DNA from: Pseudomonas coleopterorum
GTDB lineage: Bacteria > Pseudomonadota > Gammaproteobacteria > Pseudomonadales > Pseudomonadaceae
NCBI RefSeq assembly: GCF_900105555.1
Contig: NZ_FNTZ01000001.1
Span: forward strand, 1,426,001-1,490,000
DNA length: 64,000 bases
Direction: 5' to 3'
The notes under the pieces were generated by a model. The model was given only the letters and a program-made list of their open reading frames with translations. It was not told the DNA's origin and ran no database searches. Position 1 is the stretch's first letter. Every line of letters starts with the position of its first letter. Positions 48,772 to 59,732 of the stretch are shown here, piece after piece. The translations under genes were made by a program, and so were the position numbers.

Positions 48772-51700
48772 TTGGGTCAATGGCACCTTTATAAGGTAGT
48801 TGGAGGCGTTCTGAACGACACGACAGTTGCAGCTCGCGCATTCCAGGTCGAGTGCCTGCGCAAGGTAATGGAAGAAGCCGGTTTCGACCTGCACGATCCA
48901 CACACCCATGTTGTGCTGAGCCAGTTGCAGGCCTTGGCCCGATCGCCTGCGCCCGAGGCCGCCCCCGATAAGCCCAGCCGTTCGCCGCATGTGACCGACG
49001 AGGCTCGCCAACGCGCCGTATTCGACAGCTCCATCGATTTTGCGATGGTGGTGATCGATACCCAAGGCATCGTGACCGACTGGAACATGGGTGCGACCCA
49101 CGTCATGGGTTGGACCTCGGATGAGATGTGCGGCAGCAGCGCCGAACCGTTTTTCACGCCCGAAGACCGCGAGCAGGGCCGGCTGGCCCTGGAAATGCGC
49201 CTGGCGCTGCGTGACGGGCGTGCCAATGACGAGCGCTGGCATCTGCGCAAGGATGGCCAGCGCTTCTGGGCATCTGGCGAGATGATGCCGCTGTATGACG
49301 ACGGCCTGCACCTGGGCTTCGTCAAGATTCTGCGCGACCGTACCAACGAGCACCTGGCCGGCCTGGCCATAAAGGAAACCCAGGAACGCTACCGCCTGGC
49401 CGTCAAGGCCACCAACGATGCCATCTGGGACTGGGACCTGAGCGGCAACCAGGTGGTGTGGAACGAGGCGCTCGAGCAGGCCTACGGCCATCCTCTGGCG
49501 TCGGTCGAACCGACCGGTGACTGGTGGATCGGGCATATTCACCCTGACGATCGCGCGGGCGTCTACGAGTCCATTCATGCCGTGATCGACGGCAGTCAAT
49601 CGGCCTGGTCCGGCGAATATCGGTTTCAGCGTCACGACGGTTCATTCGCCGAAGTGCTCGACCGTGGGCACGTTATTCGCAATGCCGAAGGACGGGCGGT
49701 GCGGATGATCGGCGCGATGCTCGACCTGACCCGTGTGCGCAACGCCGAGAGCGCGCTGCGGCAGAGCGAGGAACGTTTTCGCAAGATCCTGGAGAACATC
49801 GAATCGGCGTTCGCCATCGTCGAGGTCAAGTTCGACGCCGAAGATCGGCCCATCGACTACTGCTTCATCGAGGCCAACCCGGCCTTCGAACGCCAGGCCG
49901 GTGTCAACCTGCGCGGGCGTTGGGTGACCGAGTTCGCCCCGGACCTGGAGCAGTTCTGGTTCGACACCTATGGCCATGTGGCCAAGACCGGCGAGCCGGC
50001 TACTTTCGAGAACTATGCCGAAGCGTTCAAACGCTGGTTCGATGTGCGAGCCGTGAAAGTCGGCCTTCCCGAAGAACGCAAGATAGCGGTGATCTTCAGC
50101 GACGTCACCGCCCGACGCAATGCCGAGGATCGTCTGCGCACCAGTGAAGCCGTGGCACGGGAAAACATCGAACGGGTGCAACTGGCCCTGGCTGCAGGGG
50201 CCATCATCGGCACCTGGCACTGGCACCTGCCGACCGATCGCTTCGCGGTCGACGAAGGCTTTGCCCTGGCGTTCGGGCTGGATCCGGCGCTGGGCCGTGA
50301 AGGCTTGAGCCTGGAAACGATCGTGGCGACGGTGCATCCCGACGATCGCGAAGGCCTGAGTGCTGCGATCAGCGAAGTGATCCAGCGTGGCGGCAGTTAT
50401 TCCCATCAGTATCGAGTCCGCCGGGCCGACGGCCACTATTACTGGATCGAGGCCAACGGCCGTGTCGAGAACGACGCCGAAGGTAAACCGCTGCGTTTTC
50501 CAGGGGTGCTCATCGACGTCGAGGCGCGGCGCTCGGTCGAGGCCGAGCGCGATCGCGCCCTGTCTGCGCTGCGTGCTCTCAACGATACCCTGGAACAGCG
50601 CGTCACCGAGCGCACAGTCAAGCTGATCCAGGCCGAAGAGAAATTGCGCCAGTCGCAGAAGATGGAAGCGGTCGGGCAGCTCACCGGCGGCCTGGCCCAT
50701 GACTTCAACAACCTGCTGGCCGGCATTTCCGGTGCGCTCGAGCTGATGAGCACGCGCATCGCCCAGGGCCGCTGGATGGAAACCGACAAGTACATCAGCA
50801 CCGCACAGGGCGCGGCCAAGCGCGCTGCGGCGCTGACGCACCGGTTGCTGGCGTTTTCCCGACGCCAGACCCTCGATCCACGGCCCACCGATGTCAATGC
50901 GCTGATGGAAGGCATGACCGAACTGATTCAGCGCACGGTAGGCCCCAGCATTCGCGTGGAAACGGTCGGTGCGACCAACCTGTGGCCCACGCTGGTGGAT
51001 GTCAGTCAGCTGGAAAACGCCTTGCTCAACCTGTGCATCAATGCCCGCGATGCCATGCCCAATGGCGGGCGCATCACCATCGAGACCGCCAACCGCTGGA
51101 TGGATCGTGAGGCCGCGCGTAGTTACGACATACCCGAAGGCCAGTACCTGTCGGTCAGTGTCACCGACACCGGCACCGGCATGGCGCCGGACGTCATTGC
51201 CAAGGCGTTCGATCCGTTCTTCACCACCAAGCCCATCGGTCAGGGCACCGGGCTGGGCTTGTCGATGATCTACGGCTTCGCCAAGCAGTCGGGCGGCCAG
51301 GTGCGGATCTATTCGGAAGTGGGCGAGGGCACTACCTTGCGCATCTACCTGCCGCGCTATTACGGCGAGGTCGATGACGAGATACCGGAAACCCGCGAAT
51401 CCCTGGCCGCCGCAGCACATGCCGGGGAGACCATCCTGATCGTCGACGACGAACCGACCGTGCGCATGCTCTTGACCGACGTACTGGGCGATCTGGGCTA
51501 CACCTTGATCGAGGCGGCCGACAGCCTGGCAGGCCTCAAGCTGCTGCAATCGGACGTGCGTATCGATCTGCTGATCACCGACGTCGGGTTGCCCGGCGGC
51601 ATGAACGGTCGGCAGATGGCCGACGCCGGGCGTGAGGTGCGGCCTGAGCTCAAGGTGCTGTTCATTACCGGCTATGCGGAAAACGCAGCGATCGGCAATG

Positions 51701-51789
51701 GTTACCTGGGGCCCGACATGCAGGTGTTGACCAAGCCGTTCGCCATGGACACGCTGGCGTCCAGGGTCCGCGAGCTGATGAGTCCCTGA
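48772..51789 (+). CDS. Hybrid sensor histidine kinase with four PAS domains and a receiver
   Basis: The product is up to 1005 residues: PAS domains near 78-190, 205-320, 330-450 and 465-585, a coiled coil, HisKA with His643 in LAHDFNN, HATPase with NLCINARDAM, DTGTG and GLGLSM, then a receiver with phospho-acceptor Asp937 (LLITDVGLP) and the switch residues. No membrane segment is present. The start is uncertain: TTG at 48772 has no ribosome site; GGAGG at 48802-48806 points to a CTG at 48811; ATG at 48868 is also possible. It is a soluble cytoplasmic sensor; the lack of a nearby response regulator suggests a remote partner. Confidence 0.85.
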   Translation: MGQWHLYKVVGGVLNDTTVAARAFQVECLRKVMEEAGFDLHDPHTHVVLSQLQALARSPAPEAAPDKPSRSPHVTDEARQRAVFDSSIDFAMVVIDTQGIVTDWNMGATHVMGWTSDEMCGSSAEPFFTPEDREQGRLALEMRLALRDGRANDERWHLRKDGQRFWASGEMMPLYDDGLHLGFVKILRDRTNEHLAGLAIKETQERYRLAVKATNDAIWDWDLSGNQVVWNEALEQAYGHPLASVEPTGDWWIGHIHPDDRAGVYESIHAVIDGSQSAWSGEYRFQRHDGSFAEVLDRGHVIRNAEGRAVRMIGAMLDLTRVRNAESALRQSEERFRKILENIESAFAIVEVKFDAEDRPIDYCFIEANPAFERQAGVNLRGRWVTEFAPDLEQFWFDTYGHVAKTGEPATFENYAEAFKRWFDVRAVKVGLPEERKIAVIFSDVTARRNAEDRLRTSEAVARENIERVQLALAAGAIIGTWHWHLPTDRFAVDEGFALAFGLDPALGREGLSLETIVATVHPDDREGLSAAISEVIQRGGSYSHQYRVRRADGHYYWIEANGRVENDAEGKPLRFPGVLIDVEARRSVEAERDRALSALRALNDTLEQRVTERTVKLIQAEEKLRQSQKMEAVGQLTGGLAHDFNNLLAGISGALELMSTRIAQGRWMETDKYISTAQGAAKRAAALTHRLLAFSRRQTLDPRPTDVNALMEGMTELIQRTVGPSIRVETVGATNLWPTLVDVSQLENALLNLCINARDAMPNGGRITIETANRWMDREAARSYDIPEGQYLSVSVTDTGTGMAPDVIAKAFDPFFTTKPIGQGTGLGLSMIYGFAKQSGGQVRIYSEVGEGTTLRIYLPRYYGEVDDEIPETRESLAAAAHAGETILIVDDEPTVRMLLTDVLGDLGYTLIEAADSLAGLKLLQSDVRIDLLITDVGLPGGMNGRQMADAGREVRPELKVLFITGYAENAAIGNGYLGPDMQVLTKPFAMDTLASRVRELMSP

Positions 51790-51824
51790 GCCCTGCGGTG
51801 GTGCCCGACTCACAGGAGTAATTG

Positions 51825-53060
51825 ATGAACGACCTTACCTCCACCAGCCCCGGACTTGCGCCGGGTTGGCGATCCCAGCGCCGACTGGGCACGGTCGAGG
51901 TGCCGGTGCATTACATGCGCGGCGGTACCTCCACCGGTGTAGTCCTGTGGGAGCCGTTGCTGCCGACCGATACGGTTCTGCGTGAGCAACTGCTGCGCCA
52001 GTTGATGGGGGTGCCTGCGGCAGGCAGCCATTCCGGCAACCGGCAGATCACCGGTCTGGGCCGCGGTCCGGCGACCAGCAACAAGGTGTTCGTGATGAAC
52101 ACCGAACGCGTGGACGGCCAGCTGCGTCTGGTCAGCACCCTCGCGCAACTGGCCAGTGACCATGCCGAGATCGACTGGAGCGTGAATTGCGGCAACATGT
52201 CCAGCGCGCTGCTGCTGTGGGCGCTGGATGTCGGACTGCTCCAGGCCCCGGTCGGCGGCTTGTGCGAAGTCGATATCCGCAACACCAACACAGGCGTGGT
52301 CACGACGGCGCGCATGCAGTGCGACGAGCAGGGGCATTTCGTCAAGGCGCAGATTCCTGGCGTGATGGGTGACTACCCCGCCGTGGACCTGTTTCTCCAG
52401 GCGCCGGTCGGCAACAAGACCGGTGCCTTGCTGCCGACCGGCGCGGTCGTCGACCACGTGGCTGGCATCGAGGTCTCCTGCGTCGATGTGGCGGTGCCGA
52501 TGGTCATCGTCGATGCGCGCAGCCTGGGCAAGACCGGGCACGAACCCGTCGCATCGCTCGCGGCGGATGCAGCCTTCATGGCCACCTTGCGCACACTGTG
52601 GACCGAGGCCGGATTGAAAATGGGGCTGCGCCGCAAGGACGGTGTGCCCATGACCTGCGACGAGCTGGCGCGCAGCGAAACCATCCCCAAGATCTGCATC
52701 GTCGGCGCGCCGCGCAAGGGCGGTCATATCGCCGTACGCTACTTCACCCCGCAGACCGGTCATGCCTCCATGGCGGTGTCCGGCGGCTGCTGCCTGGCAG
52801 CAGCGTGTCTGATCCCGGGCACTACCGCCCACCAGGTGGCCTGTGACATCGCCGCTCCTGAAGCGACATTTGCGGACATTCACGTCAGCATCGAAAACCC
52901 CGCCGGGCGCCTGGACACCACGGTGGTCGCGGCGCTTTCCGATGGGCAACTGCAGATCCGCAGTGCGGCCTACCGCCGCAGTACGCAGATTCTGATGCGT
53001 GGTCATGCGCCCCTCTATGCTGCTTCCAGCCAATTGCAGAGCGCACTGCTCGGTTCCTGA
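51825..53060 (+). CDS. PrpF-family isomerase (aconitate/4-oxalomesaconate type)
   Basis: This 411-residue protein of the diaminopimelate-epimerase-like fold has the family MRGGTSTG opening, NCGNMSSAL and the SGGCCLAAACL stretch. PrpF relatives isomerise double bonds of tricarboxylates such as cis- and trans-aconitate or methylaconitate. It lies next to the itaconate island and converges on its TRAP genes, separated by a strong hairpin. ATG at 51825 has AGGAG seven bases before; the TTG one codon earlier is less likely. It could prepare a substrate such as trans-aconitate, but this is inference. No prpC/prpD pair is near. Confidence 0.82.
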   Translation: MNDLTSTSPGLAPGWRSQRRLGTVEVPVHYMRGGTSTGVVLWEPLLPTDTVLREQLLRQLMGVPAAGSHSGNRQITGLGRGPATSNKVFVMNTERVDGQLRLVSTLAQLASDHAEIDWSVNCGNMSSALLLWALDVGLLQAPVGGLCEVDIRNTNTGVVTTARMQCDEQGHFVKAQIPGVMGDYPAVDLFLQAPVGNKTGALLPTGAVVDHVAGIEVSCVDVAVPMVIVDARSLGKTGHEPVASLAADAAFMATLRTLWTEAGLKMGLRRKDGVPMTCDELARSETIPKICIVGAPRKGGHIAVRYFTPQTGHASMAVSGGCCLAAACLIPGTTAHQVACDIAAPEATFADIHVSIENPAGRLDTTVVAALSDGQLQIRSAAYRRSTQILMRGHAPLYAASSQLQSALLGS

Positions 53061-53061
53061 T

Positions 53062-53100
53062 CCTGGCCCACCGGACTCCAGAGAGGCCCGGTGGGCCAGG
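53062..53100. terminator. Bidirectional hairpin between prpF-like gene and TRAP genes
   Basis: CCTGGCCCACCGG (53062-53074) and CCGGTGGGCCAGG (53088-53100) form a perfect 13-base-pair stem with a 13-base loop, one base after the prpF-like stop and before the dctM-type stop. Confidence 0.65.
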
Positions 53101-53104
53101 GCCG

Positions 53105-54388
53105 TTACGGCATGCCCAGCCAGTTGGGCAAAGCCAGGGAAAGAAACGGCACGTAGGTGACCAGCAGCAGAAACATCAGCAGGATCGACAGCCACGGCAG
53201 GGCCGCGCGGATGGTCTGACCCAAGGTCAGGCCGGTGACCGCAGAGGTAACGAACAGGTTCAGGCCCACTGGCGGGTGCACCAGACCGATTTCCATGTTG
53301 ACCACCATGACGATGCCCAGATGTATGGGGTCGATCCCCAGTTCCATCGCGATCGGAAAGAAGATCGGCGCCAGGATCAGGATGATCGCCGAGGGCTCCA
53401 TGAAGCTGCCGGCCACCAGCAGGACGATGTTGACCATGATCAGGAAGCCCAGCGGCGTGAGGCCTTCCGACAGCACCCAGTTGGTGATCTGCTGAGGAAT
53501 CTGTTCGGTGGTCAGAACGTGGGCAAACAGCATGGCGTTGGCAATGATGAACAGCAGCATGATGGTCAGGCGGCCGGATTCGAGCAGCACTTTCGGACAT
53601 TCGGCCAGGCGCATGTCCTTGTACACGAACAGGGCGATGAACGCCGAATAGACCGCCGCCACGGCGGCCGCTTCGGTGGGGGTGAACATGCCGCTGTAGA
53701 TGCCGCCCAGGATGATCACCAGCAACAGCAGACCCCAGAAGGCCCGACGCGCAGTGGTCAGCCATTCACGGAAGGTAGCGCGTGGCTGGGCTGGGAGTTT
53801 CTTGATCCGGGCGACGATGTAGATCACCACCATCAGGATCACGCCCAGCAGGATGCCTGGAATGACGCCGGCCATGAACAGCTTGCCCACCGAGGTTTCG
53901 GTGGCTGCCGAGTACACCACCATCACGATCGAGGGCGGGATGAGAATGCCCAGGGTGCCGGCGTTGCAGATGATGCCGGCACCGAACTCTCGGGGGTAGC
54001 CGGAGCGCACCATGCCGGCCACGGCAATCGAGCCGACTGCTGCGACGGTGGCTGGCGAGGAGCCGGAGAGGGCGGCGAACAGCATGCACGCCAGCACGGC
54101 GGCAATCGCCAGGCCACCGCGAATGTGACCGACGCAGGCGTTGGCGAAGTCGATCAGCCGTTGCGCGACGCCGCCGGTGGTCATGAAGGCGCCGGACAAC
54201 AGGAAAAACGGTATCGCCAGAAAGGTATAGCTGTCCGAGGTTTCGAACAACTTGATCGCCAGCGAACTCAACGAATCCTGACTGAACAGCAGGATCGATA
54301 CCGCTCCGGACAACCCCAATGAAATGGCGATGGGCACGCCCAGGAACATGAAAACGAACAGCAGCAGGAACAGACAGATAACGGTCAT
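53105..54388 (-). CDS. TRAP transporter large permease (DctM type)
   Basis: The 427-residue protein has about twelve hydrophobic helices and the DctM signatures GVPIAISLGLSG, SGSSPATVAAVGS and PPSIVMVVY, plus the HPPVGLNLF motif near the end. It is the main membrane subunit of a TRAP transporter driving uptake with a sodium gradient. Its start overlaps the dctQ-type stop by one base. In the itaconate setting the likely substrate is itaconate or a related C5 dicarboxylate; the sequence alone cannot say. Confidence 0.93.
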   Translation of the reverse strand: MTVICLFLLLFVFMFLGVPIAISLGLSGAVSILLFSQDSLSSLAIKLFETSDSYTFLAIPFFLLSGAFMTTGGVAQRLIDFANACVGHIRGGLAIAAVLACMLFAALSGSSPATVAAVGSIAVAGMVRSGYPREFGAGIICNAGTLGILIPPSIVMVVYSAATETSVGKLFMAGVIPGILLGVILMVVIYIVARIKKLPAQPRATFREWLTTARRAFWGLLLLVIILGGIYSGMFTPTEAAAVAAVYSAFIALFVYKDMRLAECPKVLLESGRLTIMLLFIIANAMLFAHVLTTEQIPQQITNWVLSEGLTPLGFLIMVNIVLLVAGSFMEPSAIILILAPIFFPIAMELGIDPIHLGIVMVVNMEIGLVHPPVGLNLFVTSAVTGLTLGQTIRAALPWLSILLMFLLLVTYVPFLSLALPNWLGMP

Positions 54389-55020
54389 CAGCGGTGCTCC
54401 TCGCCCGGGTTGGCCAGCTTGCTGGCTTCCGCAGCTTCGTCGGCCAGGCCCAGTCCGGTCTGCCGATGGGTGTAGATGCGATACATGATCTCAAGGTAGC
54501 GCGCGATGACCAGGGCGAAGCCGATCGGCACGATGAGGGCGATATGGCCGACCTGAATACCGTAGCGATCCAGGTCTTCGGCGCCGATGCCGGCAACCAG
54601 CACCGCCGACACCCACTTGATGCTGGCGACCAGGAACAGCCCGGCATACACCAGGCAGCAGCCGCACGCGATCATCGCCAGAATCCGCTGTGCCGGCTTG
54701 CTGGTTTTCTTCACCAGCACGTCGACCCCGAGGTGGCCGGCGGTGCGCACGCCGTAGGCGATACCGAAAAAGATCAGCCAGCCGAACAGCGCCTTGGTCA
54801 AGGCGATGCTCCAGGTCATTTCCTGGGCGTAGCCCATCAGGTGGTCACCGATGCCGGCGAACAGGTCGCTGCTCCACGCCCATTTGTCGCTGAGGGTGTA
54901 GAACATCGTGTAGAGGTTGTTGAGGGCGACGTAGACGAACGTCACCAGTGTCATGGCAGCCAGCAGGAAGGCGATCATGCCTTCCTCGAAGCGCTCCCAG
55001 ACCTGCCTGAGCGATTGCAT
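54388..55020 (-). CDS. TRAP transporter small permease (DctQ type)
   Basis: This 210-residue protein has four hydrophobic helices and the DctQ pattern in FEEGMIAFLLAAMTLVTFVYV opening (residues 12-32), with GVRTAGHLGVDVL in the middle. It partners the large permease downstream and sits about 100 bases after dctP-type gene. It is somewhat longer than typical DctQ, with an acidic C-terminal tail. Confidence 0.92.
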   Translation of the reverse strand: MQSLRQVWERFEEGMIAFLLAAMTLVTFVYVALNNLYTMFYTLSDKWAWSSDLFAGIGDHLMGYAQEMTWSIALTKALFGWLIFFGIAYGVRTAGHLGVDVLVKKTSKPAQRILAMIACGCCLVYAGLFLVASIKWVSAVLVAGIGAEDLDRYGIQVGHIALIVPIGFALVIARYLEIMYRIYTHRQTGLGLADEAAEASKLANPGEEHR

Positions 55021-55123
55021 AGGAATTCTCCGAACGTCGAGACAGCGGCCACCGTCACGCGGACAGCCGCAGGTACTTCACCCTTGACCGCAGTCGGACG
55101 GGTGCAGTGGACGGATCAGCCCC

Positions 55124-56206
<1,083 letters not shown>

Positions 56207-56249
56207 TCAGTTTGAGGATGGCTCAATCGACGCCGTGCCGAAAATCTGT

Positions 56250-56284
56250 ATTTGCGTAAGCCGGCGTTCGGCATTACCGAACGC
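56250..56284. promoter_or_regulatory. LysR-type operator copy A (before TRAP genes)
   Basis: A 35-base site whose core is GCGTTCGG-CATTA-CCGAACGC, a perfect 8-base inverted repeat. It includes TTCGGCATTACCGAA with the T-N11-A pattern of LysR boxes, preceded by TTTGCGTAAG. 29 of 35 bases equal those at 61867-61901, in the same orientation relative to the downstream gene. It lies in the 174-base ccl-dctP gap. Confidence 0.8.
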
Positions 56285-56296
56285 TTCAGTACAGGC

Positions 56297-57121
56297 CTAG
56301 CCCTGTGGGGCGTCGAGCAAACGCCTGGCGCGCTGCAACACCGGCGCATCGACCATCTGGCCGTCGAACCGGAAAGCGCCCGCACCCCCGGCGGCGGTGC
56401 TGGCTGCCAGTACGGCACGGGCCCATTCCAGATCCTGGACGCTGGGTGCCAGTGCCGCATGAATCACCGCCACCTGACGCGGATGGATGCACAGTGCGCC
56501 GCCGTAGCCCAGGTTGCGCGCGTGCTCGATGGCGCGCTGCAACCCCGGCGCGTCATCAAGGACGGCGAACACCCCGTCCAGTGGCGGCAGCAGGTTGGCA
56601 GCGCGCGAATGCAGCTGCACGCTCATGCGGCTTTGGTCGAGAAAGGCTTCTGCCGATGGCGTGCCATTGTTCAGGCCCAGGTCCAGGGCCAGGTCCAGGC
56701 TGCCGAAACACAGCCGTTCGACGCCGGGGCCGTTGGCGATGGACTCCAGCGCCAGCACACCCCGGGCGCTTTCGATGATCGGCCACAGCGGCTTGCCGGC
56801 CTGGCTCGCCGTGGTCAGCTGGGCGCAGGTTTCGGCCTTGGGCAACACGACCCCGACGACACCTGGGTGGCTGGCGCAGAAAGCCAGGTCGCTGGCGTGT
56901 TCGGCATGCCCGGGGGCGTTCACCCGAACCCATACGCGGGCCGTGTCGGTCTGCTGCAGAAACTGGGCAAGATGCACCCGCGCCTGGCGCTTGAGGACCT
57001 CTTCGACGGCGTCTTCGAAATCGACGATCACCGCATCGGCGCCTGCGGCCAAGGCTTTGGCGAACCGTTCGGGGCGGCTGCCCGGCACGAACAGGGCCGA
57101 GCGAAGGGTAGGTATCGGCAT
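56297..57121 (-). CDS. ccl: (S)-citramalyl-CoA lyase (HpcH/HpaI-CitE family)
   Basis: This 274-residue CitE-type lyase keeps LRSALFVPGSRPERF, the metal-binding VDFEDAV with Asp and Glu, LPKAE, IESARGV and GSLDLALDLG. In the itaconate route it splits citramalyl-CoA into acetyl-CoA and pyruvate. Assignment as Ccl rather than citrate lyase beta rests on the gene set around it: CoA-transferase, hydratase and TRAP genes, in an order matching my memory of P. aeruginosa PA0877-PA0886. It is the last gene before the TRAP operator. Confidence 0.8.
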   Translation of the reverse strand: MPIPTLRSALFVPGSRPERFAKALAAGADAVIVDFEDAVEEVLKRQARVHLAQFLQQTDTARVWVRVNAPGHAEHASDLAFCASHPGVVGVVLPKAETCAQLTTASQAGKPLWPIIESARGVLALESIANGPGVERLCFGSLDLALDLGLNNGTPSAEAFLDQSRMSVQLHSRAANLLPPLDGVFAVLDDAPGLQRAIEHARNLGYGGALCIHPRQVAVIHAALAPSVQDLEWARAVLAASTAAGGAGAFRFDGQMVDAPVLQRARRLLDAPQG

Positions 57122-57157
57122 GGTTCATGGTTCCCGGTGGAGGCGGTGGCAGACGGA

Positions 57158-58357
57158 TCAGATCACGCCGGCCGCCGCCATGTGCGTCTGCTGTTCGGCT
57201 GAATAACCCAGCTCGTCAAGAATGCCTGCGGTGTGCTGGCCCAGGTCGGGGACCGCATCCATGCGCGGTGCGAACGCCGCGTTGCTGGCCGGCGGCAGCA
57301 GGGCAGGGAGCTTGCCGGACGGGCTGTCCACCTGGCGCCAACGGTCGCGCCCGGCCAGTTGCGGATGCGCCCAGACGCCAGCCATGTCGTTGACCCGGGC
57401 GTTGGCGATCTGCGCGGTGTCCAGGCGCTCCAGCACCTGCTCGACCGACAACGTCGCAAAGCTGTCGACGATGATCTGCCGCAGTTGATCGCGGTGACGT
57501 GAGCGCTCGAAGTTGCTGGAAAAACGCGGGTCGGCGGCCAGCGCCGGATCGAGCAGTACCTTCTCGCAGAACAGCGCCCATTCGCGCTCGTTCTGCAGGC
57601 CGAGCATCACCGTGCCACCATCGCCGGTGGGGAAGGGGCCGTAGGGGTAGATGGTCGAGTGCGCCGCGCCGGCGCGGGCCGGTGGTGGCGCGCCGTTGTA
57701 GGCGTAGTACAGCGGGTAGCCCATCCATTCCACCAGGCTTTCCAGCATCGACACGTCGATGCGGCTGCCGACGCCGGTCTTGTCGCGCAGCATCAGTGCC
57801 GAGAGCACCCCGGTGTAGGCGTACATGCCGGCGGCAATGTCGGCGATCGAGCAGCCGGCCTTGGCCCGCTCCTCTTCGCCGGGTCCGCCGGTTACGGAGA
57901 GGAAACCGCCTTCGCTCTGGATCAGCAGGTCGTAGGCTTTTTTCTTCTCGTAGGGGCCGCCTTCTCCGTATCCGGAGATGTCGCAGACGATCAGGCGCGG
58001 GTAACGCGCGTGCAGCGCTTCGAACGACAGTCCCATGCGCGCCGCTGCACCCGGCGCCAGGTTCTGTACCAGCACGTCGGCCTTGGCCAGCAGTCCGTGC
58101 AGCACGGCATCGGCGGCCGCGTGTTTCAGATCCAGTGTCAGGCTCTCCTTGGAGCGATTGGTCCAGACGAAGTGCGAGGCCAGGCCGTCGACTCGCTGGT
58201 CGTAACCACGGGCGAAGTCGCCGCTGCCGGGGCGTTCGACTTTCACCACACGGGCCCCCAGATCGGCCAATTGACGGGTGCAGAAGGGTGCAGCGATGGC
58301 ATGTTCCAGGCTGATGACGGTGATGCCGTCCAGCGGACGCGGATTGAGCTCGGTCAT
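57158..58357 (-). CDS. ict: Itaconate CoA-transferase (CaiB/BaiF family III)
   Basis: This 399-residue family III CoA-transferase has the nucleophile Asp173 in SIADIAAGMYA and the N-terminal PLDGITVISLEHAIAAPF. Ict moves CoA from succinyl-CoA to itaconate as the first step. It lies 36 bases before ccl and 15 after the MmgE/PrpD gene. Family members also act on mesaconate, so itaconate is inferred from context. Confidence 0.8.
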   Translation of the reverse strand: MTELNPRPLDGITVISLEHAIAAPFCTRQLADLGARVVKVERPGSGDFARGYDQRVDGLASHFVWTNRSKESLTLDLKHAAADAVLHGLLAKADVLVQNLAPGAAARMGLSFEALHARYPRLIVCDISGYGEGGPYEKKKAYDLLIQSEGGFLSVTGGPGEEERAKAGCSIADIAAGMYAYTGVLSALMLRDKTGVGSRIDVSMLESLVEWMGYPLYYAYNGAPPPARAGAAHSTIYPYGPFPTGDGGTVMLGLQNEREWALFCEKVLLDPALAADPRFSSNFERSRHRDQLRQIIVDSFATLSVEQVLERLDTAQIANARVNDMAGVWAHPQLAGRDRWRQVDSPSGKLPALLPPASNAAFAPRMDAVPDLGQHTAGILDELGYSAEQQTHMAAAGVI

Positions 58358-58372
58358 GGGGTCACCTGTGGG

Positions 58373-59722
58373 TCAGATCAAATCGGTCAAGGTCTGGGCG
58401 TCGCGCAATTGCCAGATGCGCTCGATCAGCGTCTGTCCCTCGGCCGGTGTGCGTGCACCGGAAAAGGCCAGCAGGCGCAGGAACTTGGCTTCCAGTTCGG
58501 GGCGCGACAGGGTATTGCCGGGGTCGCCCTTGGGCTCGTCGATGGCGGCGCTCAGGGTACGGCCGTCAGTAGTCGTGACGATGACTCGCCCCAACCAGCG
58601 CGCGGGGTAGGCCGCATCGACCTCGGGGTCCAGCTCCATGCTGACTTTCTGGCGGAAGCCGTCGACTGCCGCATCCGTCAGCGCCAGGTCACGGAATTCG
58701 ATCAGCTGTGCGCTGCCATGAACGGCGATCAAGCCCAGCACCGCGCCCATGGAGAATTTGGCCTGGTGTACCGTGCTGGGCTTGACCACTCGGCCCAGGA
58801 CATCGATGGCGCCCTGATGCACGCGGGTCACCACCTTGGCGATCTGCTCGTGGTGCAGCCCTTCACGCTGCATCAAGTGCAGGAGGGCATCGGCGGCCGG
58901 ATGGGTATGGCGGCACGAGGCGTGGAACTTGAACGAGGTTTCCGCCAGTGCCCAGCGGCTGCCCAGGCGATCGTCCAGACGGCTGGCGTCGGCGTCGCTG
59001 GACATGCCGGCAGCCAGACCCTGCTCGCCTTCCAGGATGTTGCGCGCCCCCGTCAGGCCGTCTTCGGTCATGTAGGCGGCGAGCAAGCCATCGGCGGCGG
59101 CCTTGGCGGTGTGCAACTGCTTGGAGTCGGCGGCGTCGCGCAGGAATTCCCAGAGCCCGGCCGCCTGGGTGCCGGCATTGCCCAGCAGGTTGATGAACTG
59201 CTCGCGGTCGAACCCCAGCAGTTTGCCCACGGCGACCGCAGCGGCCAGGGTGCCCACCGTGGCGGTGGTGTGGAAGATTCGATAATGGGAGCGGCCCATG
59301 AACTCGCCGATGCGGATGCCCGCTTCGTAGCCGGCCACCGACGCCAAGAGCAACTCCCGCCCCGATTTGCCACGCTCCTGCGCCGCGGCCAGCACGGCGG
59401 AAAACACCACGGTGGCAGGGTGCAGCACCGAGCTGTTGTGCAGGTCGTCCTGCTCCACCAGGTGCGACGCGGCGCCGTTGATGAGGGCGGCGAAGTAGGG
59501 CGAAGTACCGCGACCGTTGACCAGCATTCTCGCCGGGCCATCGCCGGGCCCCATGCGCTGCGCGTAGCGTTCGAACAAGGGGATGGGGTGGGCACCCTGG
59601 CTGGCCAGTGCCGAGCCGACCCAGTCCAGGAACAGGTCTTCGCAGCGGGCCAGAACGGGCTCTGGAATGTCGGCGTATTGCAGGTCGGCGAGAAACCGGG
59701 CCAAGCGCTGTGTGGCATTCAT
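58373..59722 (-). CDS. MmgE/PrpD-family protein
   Basis: The 449-residue protein matches the MmgE/PrpD fold shared by 2-methylcitrate dehydratase and cis-aconitate decarboxylase (IRG1). It has an N-terminal helical domain (DWVGSALASQGAHP, seen at about 29-42) and a lid domain with SFKFHASCRHTHPAADAL holding conserved histidines. In an itaconate-degrading island it may process a related C6 or methylated acid. Whether it decarboxylates aconitate is open. It is within the ich-to-ccl transcription unit. Confidence 0.78.
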   Translation of the reverse strand: MNATQRLARFLADLQYADIPEPVLARCEDLFLDWVGSALASQGAHPIPLFERYAQRMGPGDGPARMLVNGRGTSPYFAALINGAASHLVEQDDLHNSSVLHPATVVFSAVLAAAQERGKSGRELLLASVAGYEAGIRIGEFMGRSHYRIFHTTATVGTLAAAVAVGKLLGFDREQFINLLGNAGTQAAGLWEFLRDAADSKQLHTAKAAADGLLAAYMTEDGLTGARNILEGEQGLAAGMSSDADASRLDDRLGSRWALAETSFKFHASCRHTHPAADALLHLMQREGLHHEQIAKVVTRVHQGAIDVLGRVVKPSTVHQAKFSMGAVLGLIAVHGSAQLIEFRDLALTDAAVDGFRQKVSMELDPEVDAAYPARWLGRVIVTTTDGRTLSAAIDEPKGDPGNTLSRPELEAKFLRLLAFSGARTPAEGQTLIERIWQLRDAQTLTDLI

Positions 59723-59732
59723 GGACAGGCCC

